Positions 12,801 to 18,287 of a DNA stretch of 18,343 nucleotides are shown piece by piece. The stretch covers positions 1 to 18,343 of the forward strand of contig JWZX01000517.1 of NCBI GenBank assembly GCA_001275005.1, given 5' to 3'. Under the pieces are notes generated by a model. The model saw nothing but the letters and a program-made list of their open reading frames with translations, was not told the DNA's origin and made no database searches. Position 1 is the stretch's first letter, and every line of letters begins with the position of its first letter. The translations under genes were made by a program, and so were the position numbers. Source of the stretch: Chrysochromulina tobinii. Its lineage: Eukaryota; Haptophyta; Prymnesiales; Chrysochromulinaceae.

Positions 12801-12937
12801 TCAAAGAGCTCCGGATGGAGCTGCCAAAGACGGGCCGAGTTGGGCGTCGAGCCGCTCAAAGCCAGGCGGAGCAGCTCGCGGTCGGACGCGCGCGTCGAGT
12901 CGCGGTGCAGGTTGCGCGCGCGCGTCGTCGAGAACAT
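725..12937 (-). CDS. Giant WW-UBA-HECT E3 ubiquitin-protein ligase, 4,070 aa
   Basis: One uninterrupted frame of 4,070 codons, ATG at 12937-12935, TGA at 727-725. Expected role: accept ubiquitin from an E2 on a catalytic cysteine and pass it to substrates, in cytosol or nucleus (no signal peptide or membrane segment seen). A WW domain is at about residues 55-85 (P55, W58, YINHN core, W81, P84), followed by an acidic EDAED tract. Long helical armadillo-like stretches and Ala/Pro/Ser linkers follow. A beta-sandwich module is at about 1490-1572 (LAFD to WGYR) and a second at 3263-3345 (LHFD to WGWK). A GLGYY motif ends at 1867. A UBA domain is at about 2755-2793 (MGFP at 2763-2766). A Tudor-like strand pattern (GWxxEWxEWI) is at 2842-2892 and an SH3-like segment interrupted by poly-Gly is near 3016-3109. 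HECT is at about 3690-4045, including NFVGE, GGPYRE, LFTWDQLE, FVWGRTRLP and the active site HTCFFSMELP with Cys4015. HECT style, scaffold modules and size suggest the large HERC/HECTD4 group rather than NEDD4, but the WW domain is unusual there. HECT assignment is firm; orthology is not. Confidence 0.95.
803..1870 (-). other. HECT catalytic domain
   Basis: Residues about 3690-4045. The N-lobe has AFRCNFVGE, GGPYREA, FFFVGQLLGLALR and the LFTWDQLELLACG segment; the C-lobe has FLRFVWGRTRLP (3976 onward) and the active-site loop HTCFFSMELPAYS with Cys4015 (codon 895-893). The canonical loop is HTCFN-x-L-x-LP-x-Y; here Asn after CF is replaced by Phe. About 30 mainly charged residues follow the fold and end in DDETVAV. 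Confidence 0.95.
2903..3153 (-). other. Second CUB-like beta-sandwich module of the HECT ligase
   Basis: Residues about 3263-3345 read MMQLHFDARS (D3278), LSIYLDVA, VPVGVVYLKYH and then WGWKVRAL (W3336). This matches the layout of the module at residues 1490-1572: Phe-Asp, beta strands, a 'vpaG' strand and a Trp-Gly-aromatic ending. It sits a few hundred residues ahead of the HECT domain, a place where large HECT scaffolds often have beta-rich modules. Confidence 0.5.
3807..3850 (-). repeat. CCG trinucleotide run encoding poly-glycine
   Basis: About 15 units of CCG on the plus strand (GGC on the coding strand) encode an uninterrupted glycine run at about residues 3030-3044 of the HECT ligase. 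It falls inside a segment with an SH3-like look (GERVRITP before, GAVGTIV after) and probably forms a flexible loop. The length is likely to vary between strains, since such runs slip in replication. Confidence 0.9.
4485..4550 (-). repeat. GGCGTT/GGCGGC hexamer repeat encoding Ala/Asn-rich linker
   Basis: Interspersed ggcgtt and ggcggc units on the plus strand encode alternating Ala and Asn (ANANAAANANAAA) directly C-terminal of the UBA domain. It is best read as a disordered linker between the UBA and the Tudor-like segment. Confidence 0.75.
4561..4675 (-). other. UBA domain of the HECT ligase
   Basis: Residues about 2755-2793 contain the hallmark MGFP (2763-2766), the middle helix (YALRREGNDLQRAA) and the closing DWLLDGG. 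UBA domains are three-helix bundles that bind ubiquitin, so this module may help retain ubiquitinated substrate or chain. A weaker helical stretch just before it (EEQALDGCDGDVLAAARRLL) could be a degenerate second UBA-like unit. Confidence 0.88.
7999..8070 (-). repeat. 24-bp tandem repeat, three copies, encoding Pro-rich linker
   Basis: Three adjacent 24-bp units begin at 7999, 8023 and 8047 and differ at only the last base. They encode repeated EPPGTAPP in the HECT ligase, C-terminal of the first CUB-like module. The near identity implies recent duplication. The Pro-rich product could be flexible or bind SH3/WW domains, including the protein's own WW domain. Confidence 0.9.
8222..8470 (-). 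other. First CUB-like beta-sandwich module of the HECT ligase
   Basis: Residues about 1490-1572 show the pattern WLAFD (D1499), a Thr-rich turn, LDVLID, VLPAGRITFRY and then WGYRISV (W1563). The 'aFD..s.T' opening, 'paG..f.y' middle and 'WGyk..v' ending recall the beta-sandwich modules of large HERC2/ZZEF1-type scaffold proteins. The same pattern recurs at residues 3263-3345, which suggests an internal duplication. The binding partner is unknown. Confidence 0.5.
9559..9625 (-). repeat. Two short CTCGAT hexamer arrays encoding Arg-Asp dipeptides
   Basis: CTCGAT units at 9559-9580 and 9607-9624 encode RDRDRDR-type tracts around a short LPELLSFG spacer; a nearby SFGLDDGSG-type stretch is also partly repeated. 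This is a highly charged disordered linker of the HECT ligase. Alternating Arg-Asp tracts occur in some RNA-binding and splicing proteins, but no RNA-binding fold is seen here. Confidence 0.8.
12683..12775 (-). other. WW domain of the HECT ligase
   Basis: Residues 55-85 contain the two signature tryptophans (W58 and W81), the aromatic core FYINHN, the T-T-S-W strand end and the closing Pro84. WW domains bind proline-rich or phospho-Ser/Thr-Pro peptides. This single copy at the extreme N-terminus would serve substrate or adaptor recruitment. NEDD4-type ligases carry several WW domains just ahead of HECT, whereas here about 3,600 residues separate them. Confidence 0.93.
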
Positions 12938-13262
12938 CCTGAGGGGGAGCGCGACGGCCTCTGTTGGCGGACTGCTAATCTCGGACGGTACCGGTAAACT
13001 TGTCGCTTGAGTGCTGTTGGCGGCCGTGTGAGGGCTGACCCCTCTCGATCATAAGCATGCACACCCGCTGCCCCGGAGAGTGTTCGGATTCGGGTTGGCC
13101 TGGTGCGTTGATTCCCGTTTCGAGAGCATCGGTGTCGTTTCTGCGATTCTGCCAACCTCGATTTCCAACTGTAGGACTGTAGAACAGTGAAGCGCGAGAG
13201 AGGCAGGTATGAATTGGGGTGCATGATGTCCCTTTCACACGGATTCGTCTCGTGTGAATGCA
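12938..13262. promoter_or_regulatory. Divergent promoter region between the HECT ligase and GT90-like genes
   Basis: Only 325 bases separate the two start codons, so both promoters and 5' untranslated regions should lie here. No TATA box is visible on either strand. ACCGGTAAA occurs at 12990-12998, about 53 bases upstream of the ligase ATG, and recurs upstream of the other large minus-strand gene. On the plus strand, short upstream ATGs occur at 13209, 13223 and 13226. The first opens a five-codon frame (stop 13224-13226); the other two open a frame overlapping the GT90 start. An 8-bp hairpin sits at 13234-13258. A near-tandem 'ctgtagga/ctgtagaa' lies around 13170-13186. Confidence 0.55.
13234..13258 (+). 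promoter_or_regulatory. Perfect 8-bp hairpin just before the GT90-like start codon
   Basis: TTCACACG (13234-13241) pairs exactly with CGTGTGAA (13251-13258) around a nine-base loop, and the ATG follows four bases later at 13263. If it lies in the transcript it could slow the scanning ribosome; if not, it is a symmetric site for a DNA-binding protein. Function is inference only. Confidence 0.4.
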
Positions 13263-14852
13263 ATGAAGCATGCGACACTCGCCCAAGCCTCGCTCGGCAC
13301 CATCGCGCTGCTCATTCTCTACGCGGACGCGGTGCTGCGAGTGATCAATGGACTGTTTGGCGACGGGTTTGGCCCACTGCTCGAGGGCCCCGTGCACACG
13401 TTCCGTGGCAGCCGGTGGCTGCCGCCGCCGCCCTTGCCGTCTTCTTCTTCTTCTGCACCACGGCCGTCACCGCCAGCCTCCGCCACCGTCGTCAACAGTC
13501 GACTGCCGCCGATGTACCGTCGCACCGCCAACTGGACCGACGTCGACGAAGGCATCGAAAAGTGCGCCAAGCACGAGCTGCTCCTCGGCAATTTGTATGC
13601 CGACTTTGCGCCATGGGTGGACCTCGGCCTCCGCATTGAGGAGCGGCAGATGGCGGCAGCGATCAACTTTGCGGAGAAGCGACGCGGCAAGTGGAACTCG
13701 TGGGTGACAGACTCGTTCACGCCCATCCTGATCAAGGACGGCCGCATATACCTCACGCTCGGCCCGCCGCTCAAAGACCCGACTAACTATTTCTGGACGG
13801 TGCTGTCGGACCTGCAGCTGCTCTCGAGGACGACGCGGCTACCCGACGCGGAGCTGCTGCTCAACTTTGCGGACACGCCCATAGTCTACGCCGCCGACTC
13901 GGGCGCGCCCACCGAGCCGGGCCTGCCCATCTTCTCGTACTGCAAGCGCGAGCGCTTTTTGGACGTCCTCGTGCCTGGATACTACACACCCGACCGCGTG
14001 TGCAAAGCGTACCGCGAGCCGGCGGGAAAGGGCGCGAACGCGGCGTACCCGTGGCATGCCAAGCGGCGCGTCGCCTTTGCGCGCTACACGCACTTTTGCA
14101 AGCCGCAGAAGCAGCACGACGAGTACGGCAGGCCTTTACCGCCGTGCGCTCGCTCGTGGTTTGCAAGGCTCGCGCGATCGCCTCAAGGCGCGGCACGCCT
14201 CGATGTGAAGCCCCTCAACGTGGTCAACGACACGAGCGACCCCTCACTCGCCTATGGGCAGCAGCTGCTCGAGGCGGGCTCTTCGTTGCCCCTGGCTGAG
14301 CATGGTCAGTACGCCTACCTGCTCGACACAGACGGCTTCACCTCGGCGTACAAGCTGCAGCAACTCCTTGCGATGAACTCTTTGGTGTTGCACCACCGCT
14401 CGCCGTGGCGCTCGTACTACCACCCGAGCCTCGCCCCCTTTGTACACTACGTGCCCGTGTGGCGCTCCTCGCGTGACGATGTGCTCCGCCTTCTCGACTG
14501 GCTTGATCACCACGATGCGCTCGCGCGTCGCATCGCGCGCAACGGACAGCACTTTGCGTGTGAGCACCTGACACAGCCCGGCCGCCTGTGCTACTGGCAG
14601 CGTGCCATCGAGCTGTACGCGAGCCTGCAGGCGTACACTCCCTCCCTCGCTCGCCGGCCGCGTGCCTTCCCGCTCGACGCGCTCAACATCATGTGCCGCA
14701 TCCGAGATCAGCCCATCGTATGCTACTACAACGTGCGCCTGCCGACCGAGGGTGCCCCGCCCGGCTACGAGTGCGCCAAGCCCATTCCAAATGAGCGGCC
14801 TGGGCGCTTCGAGGAGTGCTGGTACAAGGGAGCACAGCCGCCGGCATTGTAG
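13263..14852 (+). CDS. GT90 (CAP10/POGLUT-like) glycosyltransferase, type II membrane protein
   Basis: ATG at 13263, TAG at 14850-14852, 529 residues, no intron needed. The frame can extend nine bases upstream to a GTG, but ATG is the natural eukaryotic start. Residues about 8-25 (ASLGTIALLILYADAVLRVI) form one hydrophobic segment, followed by a Pro/Ser-rich stem, the layout of a Golgi or ER type II enzyme. The lumenal part matches the CAP10/GT90 family: FADTP (D204, a candidate catalytic aspartate by analogy with POGLUT/Rumi), PIFSYCKRERF, KRRVAFARYTHFC, YAYLLDTDGFTSAYKLQQLL (about 350-370), SPWRSYYHPSLAPFVHYVPV and ARRIARNGQHFACEHL. Family members transfer glucose or xylose to protein serines, or xylose to polysaccharides. 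The acceptor here cannot be told from sequence, since no EGF-domain substrate is nearby. Length fits the family. It is divergently arranged with the ligase and convergent with the next gene. Confidence 0.85.
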   Translation: MKHATLAQASLGTIALLILYADAVLRVINGLFGDGFGPLLEGPVHTFRGSRWLPPPPLPSSSSSAPRPSPPASATVVNSRLPPMYRRTANWTDVDEGIEKCAKHELLLGNLYADFAPWVDLGLRIEERQMAAAINFAEKRRGKWNSWVTDSFTPILIKDGRIYLTLGPPLKDPTNYFWTVLSDLQLLSRTTRLPDAELLLNFADTPIVYAADSGAPTEPGLPIFSYCKRERFLDVLVPGYYTPDRVCKAYREPAGKGANAAYPWHAKRRVAFARYTHFCKPQKQHDEYGRPLPPCARSWFARLARSPQGAARLDVKPLNVVNDTSDPSLAYGQQLLEAGSSLPLAEHGQYAYLLDTDGFTSAYKLQQLLAMNSLVLHHRSPWRSYYHPSLAPFVHYVPVWRSSRDDVLRLLDWLDHHDALARRIARNGQHFACEHLTQPGRLCYWQRAIELYASLQAYTPSLARRPRAFPLDALNIMCRIRDQPIVCYYNVRLPTEGAPPGYECAKPIPNERPGRFEECWYKGAQPPAL

Positions 14853-15407
14853 GCGTCGAGTCCCAAATTCGTCCGAGGTTCCTCCAATTCGCGCGGTTGC
14901 TCATCGCCGTAAACATCGCCCGCCAAAGCCGAAAACGGCCACGCTCCTTCTCCTGCTGCGTGACCCCATCTATAATCGCGGCATCGCAAAGGCGCGCAAA
15001 TGGCAGCGACCTCCCTATGGAATGGATTCACATGTGGCAGCACTCGGAGGCCATGCTGGATCAATTCACATTCACCGCACAGACCTGGAGCCGATGAATT
15101 AGCCAATTGACAGAGTTCACGGGCGAGACTTCTACGTTCCATCTTCTATTGTAAACATGCGCAGGTATTCCGTGATAGTTGTGATACGAACCACGTGATT
15201 GGAATACTGTATTTTGTATAGGAATGTACGATTGTATTAAACGCATTACTCCTATAAAAATGCGAACCACGTGCACGCCCGACCGGACTCTAGGACTCAG
15301 ATCTTTCAGTCGTTCAGGACGTGTACAGTGTTTTGGCCTGACGTGAGTGTGCGCTCGCAGCAGGCGGCGAGGATGACGACGCATATGTCGACCCGACCTC
15401 CAATAGA
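14853..15407. other. Convergent intergenic spacer, locally AT-rich, with promoter-like boxes
   Basis: The GT90-like gene (plus) and the PCIF1-fusion gene (minus) converge on these 555 bases, so 3' untranslated regions are expected. Bases about 15100-15265 are clearly richer in A/T than the rest of the window. This part has a TATAAAA at 15253-15259 flanked by two copies of CGAACCACGTG (15187-15197 and 15263-15273). Small frames in both directions have no recognisable domain. I see no standard AATAAA polyadenylation signal close to either stop codon. Confidence 0.6.
15187..15273 (+). promoter_or_regulatory. TATA-like box between two CACGTG (E-box/G-box) repeats
   Basis: CGAACCACGTG is repeated exactly at 15187-15197 and 15263-15273, 76 bases apart, and TATAAAA lies at 15253-15259. 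CACGTG is the classic bHLH/bZIP recognition core. A TATA box with duplicated activator sites is promoter-like, yet this is the tail-to-tail side of both genes. It might drive a plus-strand transcript antisense to the PCIF1-fusion gene, or be chance in an AT-rich patch. Confidence 0.35.
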
Positions 15408-18182
15408 TCACAGACCAGGCAAGCGCGGCGGCAGGTTCCACGCCTCACGCTGCTTCTCGAGCTTCTCCTCGGTTACCGGGTACGCCGCTCGGCCGGCCTG
15501 GTTCTGCATCCAGATACAGAGCGTCGCCGTCTCACCCTGCACGAAGCGGGTGCGCGCACTGCTCGCTTGGTGCTGGAAGCCCTCAACGTACCGGTGAGCT
15601 TCCTTATCGAGCACGAGCACGCGCGACAGGTGCGGGCTCGCCTGCACCGCGCGCCAGAAGCGACTTGGGGGGGACGTCCTCCAGTCGGGCACCACGAGCA
15701 CGAAAGAGCCCGCGTGCGCCGACCCTTCGGCCTCGCGCCGCGACAACTCGTGAGAGAGCACCTCAACGGCCATCTCCATGAGCTCGTCATCGTACGGTGG
15801 GCCGCACTCCGCGGACTGCCAGCCGGCGAGCACGCCGCGGCGCGCGGCGCCAAAAAAGTTGCCCGAAGACCCGAATGCCACGTCAGTGTCCGAAAAGGCT
15901 GAGCAGAAGCGGGGCTGCCGCCGATTCATCGGGGAGGCGAAGCACTCAGCGTGGACGCCAAAGTCGGTGGTGAGCGCATCCATGGCGGGCGGCGGTGTCG
16001 CGAGCTGCCAGCCGCGGCCCTCGCCGCCGTTGGGGCCAAAGAGTGCCGCGTACCGGTGCAGTAACAGGAATAGTCGTGTCTCAAAGTGGGCAGGGCTGCC
16101 TCGAAAGGCCTGCCGTAGCTTCCTCACGCACACCGCGTTCACGCGGTGCTCGCTGCGCTGGCGGGGCGGCGGAGGATCGAGCCACACGCGGAAGCCGCCA
16201 TCGGGCAGCTCGGCGCCGAACACGGCAGGCGCCGACGCGGCGGCCTCGTCGGGCGAGCGTCTGAACGCCGCCGCCGCCTCAAGCACCTTCTCGCGCTCGC
16301 GCAGCCACGCCTGGCGCAGCCATGCATCGAGTTGGACAGCGTGCTCCAACGCAGGCTCTCGATCAGCATCAACGGGCTGTTCGGCACGTTCGCGCGCACG
16401 CTCGACGTACTTGATGAGCGGCCAAGAGTCACCGTGCGCTGTGGCCGAGGGCGCCGCGAGCGGTACGAAGAGGTGCTCGCCAATCAGCCACTCCCCCGAG
16501 ATATTCTTTGAGTGGCTGCGTGCGAGCTGCACGAAGATGAAGGCATTCATCGCCTCGTTGGAGGGCGGGCGGCCGGTCACCCTAACCACCTCCCGCTCAA
16601 AGGCCTTTCGCAGCCGCAGCATACATTCGGTGCGCACCACCTCCACGAGCACGTCAATCGGCCTAGGCGCCAGCAGCTCGCGCTCTATGATTGTGAGACA
16701 CGTGGCGGTGCTGGTGACCCCCGAAGCGAGCTCATCGCTCAGCTTGTCCCACTGTGACTCGCTGTACACTCCTCGTGCCAAGGCGAGCGCAGCCGCCTCA
16801 TCGAGCCGAGCCTCAATACACGCGACGTCGAGTAACGCGACCTCATAGTCCACTGCAGCCTCGGAACTGAGCAATGGGCCATATCCTTCATCAAACTCTG
16901 GCTCGTCCTCCGCCGCCTGTGGAAACAGAGCACTGTGGGCAGAGCCATTTTCCCACAGCTCGTCCTCCGCCGCCTGTGGAAACAGAGCACTGTGGGCAGA
17001 GCCATTTTCCCACAGCTCGTCCTCCGCCGTCTCTGCGTCCGCGTCCGCGTCCGCATCCCCGTCCGCGTCCGAGCCCGCCGCCTCCACCGCCTCCGCCGCC
17101 ACCTCCGCCGCCTCCGACGCCACCTCTGCCGCCTCCGCCGCCACCTCCGCCGCCTCCGCCGCCACCTCCGCCGCCGCCACCTCCGCTACCTCCTCCTCCA
17201 CCGCCGCCGCCGCCACCACCTCGTCGTGCCGACCCTGCATAGCGACTTCAAGCTCCTCTCTGCGATCGGATACCGCCGCCACCGCCGACGAGCCGGAGAA
17301 GAGCTTGAGCACCGCCTTCCGGCGTGCCGGTGGCTCGAGCTGGACGCAGAGCATGTAAGCCTTATGAGCGATCGCGTGCGCCGGTCGAGCGCCATGCCGA
17401 GCGCCTCCGTTCGCCGGCGGCTGCAGCGCGTACATGACGACGCGAATGGCATTATCACGGCCTACTACCTTGCCCACGTCGACGTCGCCCACAGGCGTCC
17501 CCTTCACCTTCCACGCGAAAAGGTCGATGCACGTCGAGAAGGTGCAAATCGTGTACGTGCAGTCGAGCCGAATCCTCATCGGCCTGCCGCCCTTCGGGTG
17601 TGTTCTGCCGCCGGTGATGTCGGTGCCCAGCGTGGGGAGCGCCTCACCATCGGGCGTCTCCACGACAATGTCGCACCCCTTAAATAGCGGCGCGACGAGG
17701 TGTGGCAACTCGAAGTCAACGCCGACCTTGTCCTTCGAGCCGAAGGAAACATCGATGTCTGGTTCGTAAGAGCGCACGAAGCTGAAGAGCGTGTTCGAGA
17801 TGCCGCGCGCCATCATGCTCAACCGGAGCACCTCGGAGAGCTCCATGCCGATAAAGAAGCGCTCGGGCGCCTGCTTGAAGCGGCCTTGCAGCTGAATCTC
17901 AAAGTAGCGCCTGTAGAAGGTACCCGGAGTGAGAACGGGCACCGTGGGGTCGCGCACGAAGATTAGGCATGTGCCCTCGAAGTAATCGTTGCTTATGCGC
18001 GTCAGCGTGCCCGCCCGCACGCAGACGGGTTGCGATGCGGACACGTCCGCTGCATCGAACACGCCGAGGTGGTCGAGTGGGAGCCGTGTCCCTGCACCGT
18101 CGCAACTTGTACTCCGCATCCCAGGCCTGCAGGGCCAGATGCAAATGTGAACGCTGCCGACGCGCACACGTTGCGCGGACAT
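15408..18182 (-). CDS. DUF1769-like / PCIF1-type methyltransferase fusion protein, 924 aa
   Basis: Single frame, ATG at 18182-18180, TGA at 15410-15408; Met22 is an alternative start. Residues about 67-252 resemble DUF1769 (YFEG, RRYFEIQLQGRFK at 91-103, FIGMEL, SFGSK, ELPHLVAPLF, TPDGEALPTLG), a family of mostly unknown role with at least one reported phosphoinositide-binding fungal member (from memory). Residues about 305-427 are an Ala/Glu/Val-rich linker, an Asp/Ala tract and a duplicated 19-residue unit. Residues about 540-915 match the C-terminal domain of PCIF1/CAPAM, which N6-methylates 2'-O-methyladenosine next to the mRNA cap: FGVHAECFASPMN (741-753), FCSAFSDTDVAFGSSGNFF (759-777), ECGPPYDDELM (792 onward), FVLVVPDW, EAHRYVEGFQHQ and CIWMQNQAG. 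The catalytic NPPF of human PCIF1 aligns with GPPY (794-797), so activity is uncertain. No WW domain is seen. Expected location is nucleus or cytosol. The PCIF1 match is strong, DUF1769 moderate. Confidence 0.85.
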   Translation of the reverse strand: MSAQRVRVGSVHICIWPCRPGMRSTSCDGAGTRLPLDHLGVFDAADVSASQPVCVRAGTLTRISNDYFEGTCLIFVRDPTVPVLTPGTFYRRYFEIQLQGRFKQAPERFFIGMELSEVLRLSMMARGISNTLFSFVRSYEPDIDVSFGSKDKVGVDFELPHLVAPLFKGCDIVVETPDGEALPTLGTDITGGRTHPKGGRPMRIRLDCTYTICTFSTCIDLFAWKVKGTPVGDVDVGKVVGRDNAIRVVMYALQPPANGGARHGARPAHAIAHKAYMLCVQLEPPARRKAVLKLFSGSSAVAAVSDRREELEVAMQGRHDEVVAAAAVEEEVAEVAAAEVAAEAAEVAAEAAEVASEAAEVAAEAVEAAGSDADGDADADADAETAEDELWENGSAHSALFPQAAEDELWENGSAHSALFPQAAEDEPEFDEGYGPLLSSEAAVDYEVALLDVACIEARLDEAAALALARGVYSESQWDKLSDELASGVTSTATCLTIIERELLAPRPIDVLVEVVRTECMLRLRKAFEREVVRVTGRPPSNEAMNAFIFVQLARSHSKNISGEWLIGEHLFVPLAAPSATAHGDSWPLIKYVERARERAEQPVDADREPALEHAVQLDAWLRQAWLREREKVLEAAAAFRRSPDEAAASAPAVFGAELPDGGFRVWLDPPPPRQRSEHRVNAVCVRKLRQAFRGSPAHFETRLFLLLHRYAALFGPNGGEGRGWQLATPPPAMDALTTDFGVHAECFASPMNRRQPRFCSAFSDTDVAFGSSGNFFGAARRGVLAGWQSAECGPPYDDELMEMAVEVLSHELSRREAEGSAHAGSFVLVVPDWRTSPPSRFWRAVQASPHLSRVLVLDKEAHRYVEGFQHQASSARTRFVQGETATLCIWMQNQAGRAAYPVTEEKLEKQREAWNLPPRLPGL
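15450..16350 (-). other. PCIF1-type (cap-adenosine N6-methyltransferase-like) domain
   Basis: This C-terminal part carries, in order, a helical region with KLRQAFRGSP and LFLLLHRYAALFGPN, then AECFASPMN, CSAFSDTD-x-x-FGSSG, GPPYDDELMEMAVEVLSHEL, VPDW, EAHRYVEGFQHQ and the closing CIWMQNQ strand. The order and spacing follow PCIF1. The key motif has Gly794 in place of Asn and Tyr797 in place of Phe. Tyr is common at the last position of N6-adenine methyltransferase (D/N/S)PP(Y/F/W) motifs, but Gly at the first position is not. Confidence 0.82.
16901..17029 (-). repeat. 57-bp perfect tandem duplication plus partial third copy
   Basis: Identical 57-bp units occupy 16901-16957 and 16958-17014, and 15 further bases of the unit continue at 17015-17029. 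Each encodes 19 residues around ELWENGSAHSALFPQAAED. The unit is a multiple of three and the copies are identical, so this is a recent in-frame expansion in the linker between the DUF1769-like and PCIF1-like modules. Confidence 0.95.
17030..17222 (-). repeat. GCC/TCC-type degenerate minisatellite encoding Ala/Glu/Val and Asp/Ala tracts
   Basis: Degenerate 18-bp units (gcctccgccgccacctcc-like) and a shorter GTCCGC hexamer stretch (17037-17070) encode repeated EVAAEAA blocks and a DADADADA tract. The helical Ala/Glu part may form a single alpha helix or a short coiled coil. The tract separates the two folded modules of the fusion protein. Confidence 0.85.
17420..17990 (-). other. DUF1769-like N-terminal module
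   Basis: Residues about 67-252. The QLQGRFK core (97-103) preceded by YFE, followed by a Gly-Met-Glu turn, SFGSKD, an ELPHLVAPLF strand and a TPxGExxPxLG turn, follows the DUF1769 layout. A final strand pair (TICTFSTCIDLFAWKVKG, then IRVVMYALQ) closes the module. This suggests a lipid- or membrane-associated function only by analogy with reported fungal members. Confidence 0.55.
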
Positions 18183-18192
18183 CCTCTCTAAA

Positions 18193-18229
18193 ATTAGTCT
18201 TACCGGTTCAAAATATTAGTCTCACCGGT
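18193..18229. repeat. 15-bp direct repeat at 22-bp spacing, ATTAGTCT(T/C)ACCGGT
   Basis: The copies at 18193-18207 and 18215-18229 match at 14 of 15 positions and start 11 and 33 bases upstream of the fusion-gene ATG. The 22-bp period is about two helical turns, so proteins bound to both copies would face the same side of DNA. Each copy contains the ACCGGT palindrome. Confidence 0.6.
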
Positions 18230-18287
18230 AAAAAGACACCGGGGGGAGCCGGGACTCCGGTAAAAAGACACCGGGGGGAGCCGGGAC
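18225..18287. repeat. 32-bp tandem repeat, two copies
   Basis: Units at 18225-18256 and 18257-18287 share 31 identical bases (CCGGTAAAAAGACACC, then GGGGGGAGCCGGGAC). They are followed by shorter GGGACACA-like units to about 18320, so this may be the edge of a longer minisatellite that continues past the window. Confidence 0.9.

Noticed and set aside
13187-13639. 150-codon plus-strand frame overlapping the GT90-like start
   Set aside because: Out of frame with the clear GT90 motifs; its later part is Arg-rich shadow. Its ATGs at 13223/13226 are kept only as upstream ATGs.
15061-15441. 126-codon minus-strand frame in the convergent spacer
   Set aside because: Overlaps the end of the fusion gene in another frame and shows no domain; amino-acid make-up is unlike its neighbours.
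15778-16848. 356-codon plus-strand frame
   Set aside because: Antisense to the PCIF1-like domain, Ser/Arg/Ala-rich, no motif, while the minus strand has clear PCIF1 motifs.
16901-17029. CRISPR-like repeat array
   Set aside because: The copies are directly adjacent with no unique spacers, in frame in a eukaryotic coding sequence.
16874-17242. Poly-proline plus-strand frame
   Set aside because: It is the reverse reading of the GCC/TCC minisatellite; long Pro runs here are a composition artefact.
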